DNA of 64,000 nt from Paenibacillus polymyxa M1. GTDB taxonomy: Bacteria; Bacillota; Bacilli; Paenibacillales; Paenibacillaceae. The notes below the pieces were generated by a model. The model made no database searches, was not told where the DNA came from, and saw only the letters and a program-made list of their open reading frames with translations. A program made the position numbers and the translations under genes. Location of the stretch: the NCBI RefSeq assembly GCF_000237325.1, contig NC_017542.1, positions 937,501-1,001,500 of the forward strand. Reading direction: 5' to 3'. Position 1 is the stretch's first letter. Each line of letters starts with the position of its first letter. Positions 20,004-29,928 of the stretch are shown one piece after another.

Positions 20004-21548
20004 GTGAGTATTAAAAGAGCGCTCGTCAGCGTATCAGATAAACGGGGAATCGTAGAGTTTTGCCGTGAGTTGTCCAAATTGGGTGTGGAGATCGTTTCGA
20101 CAGGGGGAACGAGCAGCTTGCTGTCGAAGGAGGGTATTCCTGTCATCGGTATTTCAGAGGTAACGGGATTTCCAGAAATTATGGATGGACGTGTTAAAAC
20201 ACTCCACCCTGCGGTACACAGCGGTTTGCTGGCTGTTCGGGATAATGAAGAGCATCAGCGTCAAATGAAGGAGCTTGGATTGGATTATATCGATCTGGTC
20301 GTTGTGAACCTGTATCCTTTTGCGGAAACGATCGCCAAACCCGGTGTAACCTATGAGGACGCGATTGAAAATATCGACATCGGCGGTCCAACGATGCTTC
20401 GTTCTGCGGCAAAAAACCATGCTTTTGTCAGTGTAGTGGTTGATGCTGATGACTATAGCACTGTACTGGAGGAAATACGTAAGGATGGCGACACGGAGCT
20501 GAATACTCGTAAGCGTTTGGCTGCAAAAGTGTTCCGTCATACGGCGTCATACGACGCTTTGATTTCCGATTATTTGTCGAATGTGACAGGTGATCCGCTG
20601 CCTGAGCGTTACACTGTAACCTATGAAAAAATTCAGGATTTGCGTTATGGCGAAAATCCTCATCAACAGGCTGCGTTTTACCGTGAGCCATTGGCGGTCA
20701 AGGGTACACTGACAACAGCAAAGCAACTTCACGGTAAAGAGTTGTCTTACAATAATATCAATGATGCTAATGCAGCCCTGCAAATCGTCAAAGAATTCAG
20801 CGAGCCTACAGTAGTTGCAGTTAAGCATATGAATCCTTGCGGTGTGGGAATTGGCGGCAGTATTTATGAAGCGTACAGCAAAGCTTACGCAGCAGATCCA
20901 ACTTCGATTTTTGGCGGCATCGTCGCGGCTAACCGGATTATTGATGGTGATACAGCGAACAAGCTGAGTGAAATCTTTCTGGAAATTATATTGGCACCGG
21001 GCTTCACGAAAGAAGCATTGGAGATTTTAACGAAAAAGAAAAATATCCGTTTGCTTGATCTGGGTGAGCTTTCCCCGTCTGAGGCGAAGAGCCGTTTCGT
21101 CGTGACTTCCATTGAAGGTGGCATGGTTGTTCAGCAAAATGACGTTCATGCTGTAGACCCGGATGCACTTACGGTTGTAACAGAGCGTGCGCCATCCGAG
21201 GAGGAACTGAAACAACTTTTGTTTAGCTGGAAAGTGGTTAAGCATGTGAAATCCAACGCCATTGTATTGGCGGCAGATAATATGACCGTTGGCGTAGGCG
21301 CAGGACAAATGAACCGTGTCGGAGCAGCCAAGATTGCAATCGAGCAGGCCGGTGACAAAGCAAAAGGTGCCGTACTGGCATCGGATGCATATTTCCCGAT
21401 GGGCGATACGCTGGAGTTGGCAGCTAAAGCAGGTATCACGGCAGTCATTCAGCCGGGTGGCTCTATCAAAGACGAAGAATCCATCAAGGTTGCTAACGAA
21501 TATGGCATTGCTATGGTCTTTACGGGCGTACGTCATTTCAAGCACTAA
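20004..21548 (+). CDS. purH: bifunctional AICAR transformylase/IMP cyclohydrolase
   Basis: Catalyses the last two steps to IMP. The 514-residue protein has an N-terminal MGS-like cyclohydrolase domain (about 1-190, with STGGTSSLL and DGRVKTLHP) and a C-terminal transformylase domain with KHMNPCGVG and the KSNAIVLA segment. I choose GTG 20004, six to eight bases after AGGAGGAGA; the in-frame ATG 36 bases upstream precedes that ribosome site. Confidence 0.96.
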   Translation: MSIKRALVSVSDKRGIVEFCRELSKLGVEIVSTGGTSSLLSKEGIPVIGISEVTGFPEIMDGRVKTLHPAVHSGLLAVRDNEEHQRQMKELGLDYIDLVVVNLYPFAETIAKPGVTYEDAIENIDIGGPTMLRSAAKNHAFVSVVVDADDYSTVLEEIRKDGDTELNTRKRLAAKVFRHTASYDALISDYLSNVTGDPLPERYTVTYEKIQDLRYGENPHQQAAFYREPLAVKGTLTTAKQLHGKELSYNNINDANAALQIVKEFSEPTVVAVKHMNPCGVGIGGSIYEAYSKAYAADPTSIFGGIVAANRIIDGDTANKLSEIFLEIILAPGFTKEALEILTKKKNIRLLDLGELSPSEAKSRFVVTSIEGGMVVQQNDVHAVDPDALTVVTERAPSEEELKQLLFSWKVVKHVKSNAIVLAADNMTVGVGAGQMNRVGAAKIAIEQAGDKAKGAVLASDAYFPMGDTLELAAKAGITAVIQPGGSIKDEESIKVANEYGIAMVFTGVRHFKH

Positions 21549-21612
21549 GTTGCGTGAGTTGTGGATGCAGCACACCTGAACGATCATACTGGGAGCGGGA
21601 GGAATCACCTGA

Positions 21613-22878
21613 ATGGATATTTTGGTTATCGGAGGGGGCGGTCGCGAACATGCAATTGTGTGGGCGCTGAAGAAAAGCCCCAAGGCCGGACAAATCTATT
21701 GTGCGCCAGGTAATGCTGGTATTGGACAATTAGCGGAGTGTGTGCCGATTCCGGTGAGTGAGTTTGACGCGCTGACAGAACTGGCGGAATCCAAAAAAGT
21801 CGGACTGGTCGTGGTAGGCCCCGATGATCCGCTGGCAGACGGCATTGTGGATGCCTTTGAAGCCAAAGGCATCCCAGTATTCGGACCGCGTAAAAATGCA
21901 GCGGAAATTGAAGGTAGCAAAATCTTTATGAAAGATTTGCTGCATAAATATCAAATTCCGACAGCAACCTATCGCAAATTTTATACCTATGAGGAAGCAC
22001 ATGCCTACTTAAAGGAACAGCCTATTCCGGTGGTCATTAAGGCCGACGGACTGGCAGCAGGCAAAGGCGTGACAGTCGCTTACTCGATGGAGGAAGCGGA
22101 AAAGGCGCTGTCCGATATTATGGTGGCAAAGGTATTTGGAGAAGCGGGCGCACAGGTCGTGATCGAGGAGTTCCTCGCTGGACAGGAAATGTCGATTCTT
22201 TCCTTTGTTGACGGTGAAACGGTACGGCCGATGGCAGCGGCGCAAGATCACAAGCCGGTTTTTGATGGTGACAAAGGACCGAACACAGGTGGCATGGGAA
22301 CATATTCCCCGCTGCCTCACATAGCCAATTCCATTATTGAGGAAGCCATTGAGACGATTATTAAGCCGACGGCCAAGGCTATGGTTGCTGAAGGACGCCC
22401 GTTCCGTGGTGTTTTATTTGCTGGACTGATGATTTCGCCGGACGGCAAGCCGAAGACCATTGAGTTTAATGCACGTTTTGGTGATCCAGAAACACAAGTC
22501 GTATTGCCTCGACTACAATCCGATTTGCTCGATATTTTTCTCGCTGCTGTGAACGGCACGCTGGATCAGGTAGAGATCGAGTGGAAGGATGAAGCTGCGG
22601 TGTGTGTGGTACTGGCATCCGGAGGTTATCCTGCAGCTTACGCCAAAGGAGTACCTATCCACGGACTGGACCAGGCAAACGAAGCTATCGTCTTCCATGC
22701 CGGAACAGGCATCAACGAACAGGGTGAGTGGGTAACGAACGGCGGACGCGTGTTAGGCGTGGTTGGTTTGGGACGTGACATTGCCGAGGCACGGGACAAA
22801 GCTTACGAACAGGCTGCTCATATTACCTTTGAAGGCAAGCAAAACCGTACAGACATTGCGGCAAAAGCATTGCTATAA
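21613..22878 (+). CDS. purD: phosphoribosylamine-glycine ligase
   Basis: An ATP-grasp enzyme that joins glycine to phosphoribosylamine. It has 421 residues. The N-terminal MDILVIGGGGREHAIVWALK, the ATP-grasp motifs KADGLAAGKGVTVA and VIEEFLAGQEMS, and the metal-binding EFNARFGDPETQVVLPRL are all intact. It is the last gene of the operon, 64 bases after purH with GGGAGGAATC ahead, and is closed by a strong terminator. Confidence 0.97.
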   Translation: MDILVIGGGGREHAIVWALKKSPKAGQIYCAPGNAGIGQLAECVPIPVSEFDALTELAESKKVGLVVVGPDDPLADGIVDAFEAKGIPVFGPRKNAAEIEGSKIFMKDLLHKYQIPTATYRKFYTYEEAHAYLKEQPIPVVIKADGLAAGKGVTVAYSMEEAEKALSDIMVAKVFGEAGAQVVIEEFLAGQEMSILSFVDGETVRPMAAAQDHKPVFDGDKGPNTGGMGTYSPLPHIANSIIEEAIETIIKPTAKAMVAEGRPFRGVLFAGLMISPDGKPKTIEFNARFGDPETQVVLPRLQSDLLDIFLAAVNGTLDQVEIEWKDEAAVCVVLASGGYPAAYAKGVPIHGLDQANEAIVFHAGTGINEQGEWVTNGGRVLGVVGLGRDIAEARDKAYEQAAHITFEGKQNRTDIAAKALL

Positions 22879-22896
22879 CAGCAATATATAGGATAC

Positions 22897-22925
22897 AGAG
22901 GACCTCTTTGGAGGTCCTCTTTTTT
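22897..22925 (+). terminator. purine operon terminator
   Basis: AGAGGACCTC-tttg-GAGGTCCTCT followed by five T: a perfect 10-bp stem with a tetraloop, 18 bases after the purD stop. Confidence 0.96.
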
Positions 22926-22928
22926 CGT

Positions 22929-22957
22929 TTGACAAAAGTATACTTATCCTATAGGAT
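22929..22957 (+). promoter_or_regulatory. tetR-gene promoter with palindrome
   Basis: TTGACA at 22929-22934 is a perfect -35; TAGGAT at 22952-22957 is the -10 at 17 bases. The 12-bp palindrome ATCCTATAGGAT (22946-22957) overlaps the -10. This is the usual place for autorepression by a TetR protein; binding is inferred. Confidence 0.65.
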
Positions 22958-23003
22958 TAAAAATACAAAACTGACTGACTGATCAATCGGGAGGAGGAAA
23001 CCC

Positions 23004-23681
23004 ATGCAGCCACGCAAGGCGAAGCAGCCCAAAACCCTTTCGAATGACTCACCTGTTGACCACGGGGGAGAAGAAACAGACCGCAGAACACAGCTTCTTC
23101 ACATTGCGTTAAAGCGGTTCGCTGAGCAGGGTTATCACCAAACGAAGATTTCAGATATCGTGGTGGAGGCAGGAGTAGCTCAAGGCACATTTTATTGGCA
23201 TTTTAAAAGTAAAGAGGCCTTGGCGCTGGAGATTATCGCTACAGGTCGTGAACAGCTTTTGTCAGCGATCGGGCAGGGGTATCGCCGTGATGCGGGAACA
23301 CTGGCTGATATGGTTAAGGCATCGGAAGCGCTGTTTGTTCGGCTATTTCATTTTGCATTGGAGAACCGTTATCTGATGGGTTTGCTGCTGATCGGCAGTG
23401 GTGTCGATGAACCAGTGAGGCAGAGCATCCGTGAAACAAGGACTGCGATGGAGCTTGCATTCCGACGCAATATGGAGCGAGCGATCGAGCTGAACATGTT
23501 GCCTGCCGAATTAGATGTCGAATTGAGGGCAGCACTACTCATGAGCATGATTGAAGGTGTCATTATACGCTGGCTATTCGGTTCAGAGGGAACACATGAC
23601 CACATCAAGCAGGTATCCGCTACAAGATTGGCAGAAGAGGCTGCTAATTTTGAATTTTACGGACTATTAGGCCAAAGCTAG
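23004..23681 (+). CDS. TetR/AcrR family transcriptional regulator
   Basis: A 225-residue regulator. The N-terminal HTH is at about residues 28-75: RRTQLLHIALKRFAEQGYHQ, then KISDIVVEAGVAQGTFYWHF, a classic TetR recognition helix. The C-terminal ligand domain is variable and gives no clue to the ligand. The start has GGGAGGAGG seven bases upstream. The palindrome over its own promoter suggests autoregulation. The amino acid transporter genes begin 100 bases after it in the same direction and may be targets. Confidence 0.93.
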   Translation: MQPRKAKQPKTLSNDSPVDHGGEETDRRTQLLHIALKRFAEQGYHQTKISDIVVEAGVAQGTFYWHFKSKEALALEIIATGREQLLSAIGQGYRRDAGTLADMVKASEALFVRLFHFALENRYLMGLLLIGSGVDEPVRQSIRETRTAMELAFRRNMERAIELNMLPAELDVELRAALLMSMIEGVIIRWLFGSEGTHDHIKQVSATRLAEEAANFEFYGLLGQS

Positions 23682-23780
23682 ACGGTCAACATCGCATGAA
23701 TGAGTAGTGGGCAACAAATAGTATAGCCCAATTACACATACAAACTTAAACATTTACATCTAGACAGGAGAGAACGATAC

Positions 23781-24638
23781 ATGAAAACACGTAAAAAAGG
23801 ATTCTTGGTGACTACACTCATGGCTCTGGCATTGTTTAGCCTTGTGCTGAGCGCTTGCGGTACAAAGCCAGAAGCTTCGAATACTAGCAATGGAGCAGGC
23901 AGCAGTAACGAGGCAGCCGCCAATCAGCTCGAAGCCATCAAGAAGGCCGATGTAATGAAGGTAGGCATGATGGGTACTTACCCGCCGTACAATTTCTTGA
24001 ACGACAACAAGGAGTTGGACGGGTTTGATGTGGATATTGCCAAAGAATTAGCGAAACGGATTGGAGTAAAAGCGGAGTTCACGGCACAAGAATTTTCGGG
24101 ACTGATTCCAAGTTTGCAAAAGAAAAAATTCGATGCAGTGGTTAGCCAGGTGGCGATTACAGAGGATCGTAAGAAGGCCATTGACTTCACAGATCCCTAT
24201 ATCACCAATAATGTGAATATTATCGTGAACAGTAAAACCAATGACATTACGACGTTGGAAGACTTTAAAGGCAAAACGATTGGTGTCGGCTTGGGAACAA
24301 ATGATGAGTCTTATCTGCGCAACGAAGTGCTGCCAAAGGTAGGCGATTTTGAGATCAAAACATATGATGATGTCATTACTTCATTGAAGGATCTAAACTC
24401 TGGTCGTATTGATGCAACCATTAACAATCTGTATGCTCTTAAGCCCATTATCGACAAAAACGGATTTCAAATTAAAGCTGTAGGCGAGCCGATTAAATCG
24501 GATCAGGCGGCTGTAGCTATTAACCAGAAAACTCCTGAGCTGAAGGCAGCCTTGAACAAGGCTCTAAAGGAAATGAAGGAAGACGGCACTTACAAAACAA
24601 TTTTTAAAAAATGGTTTGGCGAGGAGCCAAAAGAATAA
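23781..24638 (+). CDS. amino acid ABC transporter binding lipoprotein
   Basis: An extracytoplasmic family 3 solute-binding protein of 285 residues. The signal peptide ends in the lipobox LSAC with Cys26 as the lipid anchor; a Ser/Asn/Gly-rich linker follows. VGMMGTYPPYNFLNDNKELD and GFDVDIAKELAKRIG are family motifs that contact the ligand amino group. It heads a three-gene operon with a permease and an ATPase. The specific amino acid cannot be read from sequence; cystine or another polar amino acid is most likely for this gene set. Confidence 0.93.
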   Translation: MKTRKKGFLVTTLMALALFSLVLSACGTKPEASNTSNGAGSSNEAAANQLEAIKKADVMKVGMMGTYPPYNFLNDNKELDGFDVDIAKELAKRIGVKAEFTAQEFSGLIPSLQKKKFDAVVSQVAITEDRKKAIDFTDPYITNNVNIIVNSKTNDITTLEDFKGKTIGVGLGTNDESYLRNEVLPKVGDFEIKTYDDVITSLKDLNSGRIDATINNLYALKPIIDKNGFQIKAVGEPIKSDQAAVAINQKTPELKAALNKALKEMKEDGTYKTIFKKWFGEEPKE

Positions 24639-24723
24639 CGTAAGCCTGTTACAGGCGTCTGGCTCCAGTCTTGGCTTTTATGCTGACATGGGGCCACTCG
24701 TCTGAAAGAAGGGAATATAACCG

Positions 24724-25371
24724 ATGCTCGAATTAATGTGGGAGAACGTGCCTTTTTTATTGAAGGGTGCTTATTATACGCTGTATATAACGATTGTTTC
24801 TATGCTGTTTGGTCTAATCATTGGTTTGATTGTTGCAGTAGCGCGCTTGAAGGGGAATCGACCTGTTCGGTGGCTGGCTCGCATGTATGTATCAATCATC
24901 CGGGGAACGCCGGTTTTGGTGCAGATTGCGGTCATTTATTATGGTCTGGATGATTACGGAATATCATTTGGATCGTTAACGGCTGCTTGTCTCGCGCTCA
25001 GTATTAATACAGGGGCGTACTTATCAGAGACGTTCCGTGGAGCTATTTTAGCCGTACCGCAGGGACAGACCGAGGCCGCTTATGCTACGGGAATGTCGCC
25101 TGGTCAAACGATGTGGCGTATCATTCTTCCGCAGGCGGTACGCATTGCAATTGCACCGATGGGGAATACGTTCGTGGGTATGCTTAAAGAAACGTCGCTG
25201 GTGTCAGTTATCGGGGTCAGTGAATTGATGCGGCAGGCACAGCTTTTACAGGCGCAGTATTTGCTCTACATGCCGTTTCTGCTCGAAATTGCCCTGATGT
25301 ACTGGATTATGAGTATTGGATTCTCCGCTATACTGGAGCGGGTGGAAAAGCGTCTGGCTCGAGCTTATTAA
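24724..25371 (+). CDS. polar amino acid ABC transporter permease
   Basis: An inner-membrane permease of the HisM/GlnP type with 215 residues and about five membrane segments. The first is FLLKGAYYTLYITIVSMLFG. The EAA loop that contacts the ATPase is visible as GQTEAAYATGMSPGQTMWRI followed by ILPQAVR. It probably works as a homodimer because the operon has only one permease. AGAAGGGAATATAACC precedes the ATG. Confidence 0.94.
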   Translation: MLELMWENVPFLLKGAYYTLYITIVSMLFGLIIGLIVAVARLKGNRPVRWLARMYVSIIRGTPVLVQIAVIYYGLDDYGISFGSLTAACLALSINTGAYLSETFRGAILAVPQGQTEAAYATGMSPGQTMWRIILPQAVRIAIAPMGNTFVGMLKETSLVSVIGVSELMRQAQLLQAQYLLYMPFLLEIALMYWIMSIGFSAILERVEKRLARAY

Positions 25372-25385
25372 GGTGGAGATGATAG

Positions 25386-26135
25386 ATGATGATAACAACA
25401 AACGGATTAGGTAAACGATTCGGACAGGTAGAGGTTCTGAAAAGCATAGATTTTCAGGTTGCCGCTCGTGAAATCGTCGTATTGCTCGGTCCCAGCGGCT
25501 CTGGTAAAAGTACCTTGCTGCGCTGTCTGAACGGTCTGGAAGAGCTGTCTTCCGGCAAGTTTGAGGTGAACGGGATTGAGGTTGATGCTACATCTCCTGT
25601 TCGTGCCCGCCAAGCGGCCATTCGTGATATTCGCAAGCAGACGGGGATGGTGTTCCAGCAATTCAATTTGTATCCGCATAAAACAGCAATCGGCAATGTC
25701 ATTGAAGGACTGCTGACAGTAAAGAAAATGCCGCGCGATAAGGCTATGTCTATCGGACAACAGCTACTGAAGCGGGTGGGATTACTGGATAAGCAGGATG
25801 TACACCCATCTCGTCTGTCGGGTGGACAGCAGCAACGGGTAGCTATTGCACGTGCACTGGCGATGGACCCGGCGATTATGCTGTTCGACGAGCCGACATC
25901 GGCGCTTGATCCCGAACTGGTGGGTGAAGTGTTAGGGGTTATGCGAGAGTTGGCTCAAGACGGAATGACAATGGTCGTCGTGACTCATGAGATGAAATTT
26001 GCCCGCGAGGTGGCGGACAAGGTTGTATTTATGGCAGACGGAATCATTGTGGAGGAGGCTGCGCCACAGGCATTTTTTGATGCTCCCCAGCATGAGAGGA
26101 CACAAAAATTTTTGCGTCAAATCAGCGAATTTTAA
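25386..26135 (+). CDS. polar amino acid ABC transporter ATPase
   Basis: The energy-coupling subunit of the importer, 249 residues. Walker A is GPSGSGKST, the Q-loop is in [11 protein letters not shown], the ABC signature is LSGGQQQR, and Walker B is [14 protein letters not shown] with the switch His in VVTHEM. It starts at ATG 25386, or at the next codon, also ATG. It ends the transporter set; an OsmC gene follows 53 bases later. Confidence 0.95.
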   Translation: MMITTNGLGKRFGQVEVLKSIDFQVAAREIVVLLGPSGSGKSTLLRCLNGLEELSSGKFEVNGIEVDATSPVRARQAAIRDIRKQTGMVFQQFNLYPHKTAIGNVIEGLLTVKKMPRDKAMSIGQQLLKRVGLLDKQDVHPSRLSGGQQQRVAIARALAMDPAIMLFDEPTSALDPELVGEVLGVMRELAQDGMTMVVVTHEMKFAREVADKVVFMADGIIVEEAAPQAFFDAPQHERTQKFLRQISEF

Positions 26136-26188
26136 GTTAGATCGAGAATAAATCATAGATTACTAAGATGGAAAGAAGGCAATTGAAC

Positions 26189-26614
26189 ATGAAAGTATCT
26201 ACAACTTGGCACGGCAAACGCGCGTTTACATCGGAAGGACCATCCGGTTATTCCGTAGGGATGGATGCTACGGCGGCTTATGGCGGTGATGGTAAAGGGA
26301 TGACACCGATGGAACTGCTGCTTGCGGGTCTGGCGGGATGTATCGGTATTGATATTACGATGATTTTGGATCGTTTTTTGTCGGACATTCAGCGAATTGA
26401 TATTGATGCAGAAGGTACGCGCAAGGAACAAATGCCAACGGGATTTACAGCGATTGATCTGACATTCCACGTGGACGGAGATATTCCAGACTACCGTGTA
26501 TGGAAAGCGATTCAGATGGGTAAGGAAAAATATTGTGCAGTATCCGACTCCTTAAAAGCGGAAATTCGGATGCACCTCATTTTGAATGGAACAGAAGTAC
26601 CCTATCCAGCGTAA
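26189..26614 (+). CDS. OsmC/Ohr family protein
   Basis: A 141-residue OsmC-fold protein. Family members are thiol-dependent peroxidases for organic hydroperoxides. The two expected cysteines are seen in LAGLAGCIGIDITMIL and KEKYCAVSDSLK. I set the start at ATG 26189 behind AAAGAAGG; a start seven codons upstream lacks a site. It resembles the YhfA/OsmC type more than Ohr; which substrate it uses is not visible. A strong terminator follows. Confidence 0.88.
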   Translation: MKVSTTWHGKRAFTSEGPSGYSVGMDATAAYGGDGKGMTPMELLLAGLAGCIGIDITMILDRFLSDIQRIDIDAEGTRKEQMPTGFTAIDLTFHVDGDIPDYRVWKAIQMGKEKYCAVSDSLKAEIRMHLILNGTEVPYPA

Positions 26615-26628
26615 GTGTTGAGGGGTGA

Positions 26629-26671
26629 GGAGAGTCAGCCTGTGTTATATACAGGCTGACTCTCCTTTTTT
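26629..26671 (+). terminator. terminator after osmC-like gene
   Basis: GGAGAGTCAGCCTGT and ACAGGCTGACTCTCC form a perfect 15-bp stem with a 7-base loop, followed by six T. Confidence 0.96.
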
Positions 26672-26763
26672 ATGTTATCTGAGATCGGTGTACAGGTTGG
26701 GAGGTAATGCAGCTAAACGCTACGTTATCGTGCAGCATTTAGCTGTAATGGAGAACTTGTCCT

Positions 26764-27741
26764 TTATCCGCTGCTTTTTTGCTTGCGTTCCCGTAGCAAG
26801 AGATACAGGAAATAGGGCGCGCCAATCACGGCTGTCACGATGCCAGCAGGAATTTCGAGCGGCGGCTTCAGCCCCCGTCCGAGCGCATCGGCAAGGACGA
26901 GAATCAGGGCACCGATCATGGCTGCGCCGGGCAATAGATAGCGGTGGCGATTGCCAAACAAACGCCGCGCCAGATGTGGTGCCAGCAGTCCTATAAAACC
27001 GATGGAGCCGATGGCAGCGACACAGGAAGCAGCTAAGGCCACGGATACGGCCAGCAATCCTGTGCGCATACGCTTCACGCTAAGTCCCAAGCCAGCGGAG
27101 CTTTCCTCATCCAGACTCATAATATCCAGCTTGCGCTGTAGCGTATAGGCTAGAGGCAGCAATACAATTAACCATGGCAAAAGTCCATATACTTCATCCC
27201 AGCCTTTGCCCCACAGACTTCCAGCTAGCCAAGTCAGCGTATCGCTGGCTTCAAGTGGATATTTGACCAGAATATAATCGGTTGCAGCCTGAAAAATAGC
27301 ACCTACCGCCAGCCCGGTTAAGGCTAGCATGTTAGGACGCATGCCCCCCTTCATCGAAAGCTGTACGAGCAGTAGTGCAGCTAATCCGGCACCGACAAAG
27401 GCAGCTACAGGCAATAGCGCCACGGGGGATGAGGGGAGCAGCACGATGACGAGAACCGCAGCAAAGCCGGCTCCCTTGGATACACCCACCACATCCGGCG
27501 AAGCCAGTGGGTTGCGGATCATACCTTGCAGCAGCACGCCAGCTACTGCAAGGCCAGCACCGGCCATGATGGCCAGCAGGCCACGAGGCAGTCGGTAATG
27601 GTGAACGATGAACCAGGAAGAGGCATTTCGGTCAGTCAGAGCGGCGATCAGCTCAGCGGGTGTAATGTAGGTGCTACCCACGCCGATAGCTACAAAGGAA
27701 ACACCCAGCATTAACACGAGTAAAATCCACAGCTTTTTCAT
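26764..27741 (-). CDS. iron ABC transporter permease (FecCD)
   Basis: The second permease of the ferric-citrate-type importer, 325 residues with the usual nine to ten membrane helices of FecCD proteins. IRNPLASPDVVGVSKGAGFA and the coupling segment GSIGFIGLLAPHLARRLFG are family hallmarks. It overlaps the preceding permease gene by four bases. It is the last gene: no ATPase follows, so a shared ATPase elsewhere must be used. Confidence 0.94.
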   Translation of the reverse strand: MKKLWILLVLMLGVSFVAIGVGSTYITPAELIAALTDRNASSWFIVHHYRLPRGLLAIMAGAGLAVAGVLLQGMIRNPLASPDVVGVSKGAGFAAVLVIVLLPSSPVALLPVAAFVGAGLAALLLVQLSMKGGMRPNMLALTGLAVGAIFQAATDYILVKYPLEASDTLTWLAGSLWGKGWDEVYGLLPWLIVLLPLAYTLQRKLDIMSLDEESSAGLGLSVKRMRTGLLAVSVALAASCVAAIGSIGFIGLLAPHLARRLFGNRHRYLLPGAAMIGALILVLADALGRGLKPPLEIPAGIVTAVIGAPYFLYLLLRERKQKSSG

Positions 27742-28742
27742 CGTGAAGCCCTCCCGTTCTTGTGCGCCAGATATAAAAAGAAGGGCGCGCCCACCAGCGC
27801 GGTTACGATACCAACGGGCGATTCATAAGGAAAGGCAATAAATCGTCCAAGCACGTCTGCATATGTCAGCAGCAGAGCTCCGCAGATTGCAGACAGGGGG
27901 ATGACCCGTTTGTAATTATCGCCTGTAAACACCTTGATGATATTCGGCACCATCAGGCCCACAAAGCCGATAGACCCGGCTACTGCTACAGCAGAGCCTG
28001 CCAGCATAATAACTGAGGCTGAGGCCAGTAAGCGGACAAGACGTACATTTTGCCCCAGTCCCTGTGCGACCTCTGTACCGAGGCTAAGCACAGATAGCGA
28101 GGGGGCCAGTGCCAGTGCAAGGATCATACCGACGGCGAACCAGGGCAGCACCAGACGCGTATCGGCCCAAGTGGACCCGTCGATGGCTCCGGCGAGCCAA
28201 TACAGTACATCGGATATTTGCTCGTTAAACACGAGCAGTCCCTGAGTGACAGAGGCCAGCAGCAGATGCACTGCCATCCCGGCAAGGGCCAACTTGACTG
28301 GCGTCATGCCCGCCGTTCCGGCCAGTGCGTATACGAAGGAGCCGCCTGCGATCGCTCCAGCAAAAGCAAAATAAATGCTGCCGGACGACCCGATATTCGG
28401 CAGCAGCACGACCGACAGGACGACAGCCAGCGAAGCGCCAGAGCTGACTCCAAAAACCTGCGGCGAAGCCAGCGGATTGCGTGTGATGGCCTGCATTAGC
28501 GCTCCGGCCACGGCCAGCCCGGCGCCGACGATCAGGCCAATGACGGCACGTGGTAGGCGTATCGTCAAGATAATGAGCTGATCCTTGGACGGATGCTCGG
28601 TGAACAGCGCAGTCAGCATGGTGGGGATGTCCATCCTGACTGGGCCAATTGCCACGCTCAGCAGCAGTCCAGCCAGCAGCGCGAATAGAAGTGCAAAGAC
28701 GACCGGCTTATTTAGCCGGTCGCGTAAGGCTTGTCCGATCAA
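27738..28742 (-). CDS. iron ABC transporter permease (FecCD)
   Basis: The first permease of the pair, 334 residues. ITRNPLASPQVFGVSSGAS and GSIGFVGLMVPNIIKVFTGD mark the FecCD family; the two permeases form a heterodimer. It overlaps the binding-protein gene (start ATG within its stop) and the next permease, each by four bases, so the three are translated together. Confidence 0.94.
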   Translation of the reverse strand: MIGQALRDRLNKPVVFALLFALLAGLLLSVAIGPVRMDIPTMLTALFTEHPSKDQLIILTIRLPRAVIGLIVGAGLAVAGALMQAITRNPLASPQVFGVSSGASLAVVLSVVLLPNIGSSGSIYFAFAGAIAGGSFVYALAGTAGMTPVKLALAGMAVHLLLASVTQGLLVFNEQISDVLYWLAGAIDGSTWADTRLVLPWFAVGMILALALAPSLSVLSLGTEVAQGLGQNVRLVRLLASASVIMLAGSAVAVAGSIGFVGLMVPNIIKVFTGDNYKRVIPLSAICGALLLTYADVLGRFIAFPYESPVGIVTALVGAPFFLYLAHKNGRASR

Positions 28743-29725
28743 CGGGAGCCGTCTCCTTTATTTTGCGCGGGATACAGAAGCGAAATCGCTTGCTCCAGTA
28801 TTTTCTCGGCAGAGCCGAGTCCACGGTACCGGGTCCACAGTGCCCGGTTTACTTCGTAAACTTCCCCTTTTTTCACGGCCGTAATGTTTTGCCATAACGG
28901 ATTTTGCTTCCATTCCGCAAGCAGCTTCTCATCGGCTTCCACCAAGAAGATCACATCTGGATCAGCTTGTGCAATCTGCTCCAGTGTCAGCTTGACTGTA
29001 GGCTCGCTTGTATTTTGAAGCGCATTGTGGATGCCTGCTTGCTCCAGCAGTTGTCCATCAAAAGATGAAGCGCCGTGAGCCGATAGTGAATCCGAACGGA
29101 ATACCCCAAGCAATACGCTGCGTGACTCACCAGCTTGGATGCCTTCTTTCAGCTTTGCCATGGTAGCTTTATGTGCTGCGAGAATTTGCTCACCCTTTTC
29201 CTTCTCACCCAACGCGTCAGCGATAACGCCGAAGGATGCCAGGTTTTGTTCATAAGAGGAATTGCGGCTCTTAAGAACAATGGTAGGAGCAATCTCACTT
29301 AGTTCTTCGTATATGCTCTTATGACGGTTTAGATCAGCAATAATCAAATCGGGTTTCAAGGAGCTGATCGTTTCCAGGTTCGGCTGTTTGCGTGTGCCGA
29401 CAGGTGTAAAGTCGATTTTTTTACCAAGCAGACCATCGATATCATCCTCATTTTCCTGAGCTATGCCGACAGGCATCACACCCAGTTGGGTAGCGGCATC
29501 GACAAAAGAGAATTCCAACGTTACGATTCTTTTAGGTTTGCCTGTAACTTTGGTTTCTCCCATCTCATGTTTGATCGTTCGAGTGTCGCCTGTGGTTTGA
29601 GGTGCTGCTGCATTATTATTTTGTGATTGGCCTCCACATCCCGCCATAACGGCTGTCAGTAGTACCAGAATCGCTGCAAGCAGCATGCCTGTGCGTAGTG
29701 GTAGTGGCTGTTTTGGTGTTGCCAT
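28739..29725 (-). CDS. ferric citrate-type binding lipoprotein
   Basis: A PeriplBP_2 lipoprotein that hands the ferric chelate to the permeases. The lipobox is VMAGC. I chose ATG 29725 behind GGGGGAC; the longer in-frame start at 29779 would overlap the Fur box. The core (GKPKRIVTLEFSFVDAATQL, PVGTRKQPNLETISSLKPDL) is close to what I recall of B. subtilis YfmC, the ferric citrate binding protein. A perfect Fur box lies 39 bases upstream. Together with the citrate-sensor-like kinase next door, ferric citrate is the best guess of substrate. Confidence 0.88.
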   Translation of the reverse strand: MATPKQPLPLRTGMLLAAILVLLTAVMAGCGGQSQNNNAAAPQTTGDTRTIKHEMGETKVTGKPKRIVTLEFSFVDAATQLGVMPVGIAQENEDDIDGLLGKKIDFTPVGTRKQPNLETISSLKPDLIIADLNRHKSIYEELSEIAPTIVLKSRNSSYEQNLASFGVIADALGEKEKGEQILAAHKATMAKLKEGIQAGESRSVLLGVFRSDSLSAHGASSFDGQLLEQAGIHNALQNTSEPTVKLTLEQIAQADPDVIFLVEADEKLLAEWKQNPLWQNITAVKKGEVYEVNRALWTRYRGLGSAEKILEQAISLLYPAQNKGDGSR

Positions 29726-29763
29726 GTATTGTCCCCCGTTCCAAATATGCTTACCAGAGAAAC

Positions 29764-29778
29764 TGATAATCATTATCA
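29764..29778 (-). promoter_or_regulatory. Fur box of the ferric-citrate-type operon
   Basis: TGATAATCATTATCA is an exact 7-1-7 Fur box, the B. subtilis consensus TGATAATnATTATCA. It is 39 bases before the lipoprotein start, so iron should repress the operon. Confidence 0.92.
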
Positions 29779-29928
29779 ATTAACTAACTGTTGATCATTC
29801 TAGCAACCGGGAAGGGGGACGTAAATAATGTGATCATTTAAACCATTTTAGCCTATTAAGCGAATTAAGTTTATTAAAATCACAACCGAGGAGAGAGGAA
29901 GGAAGGACCGAACGGCAGAATTGGTGGT

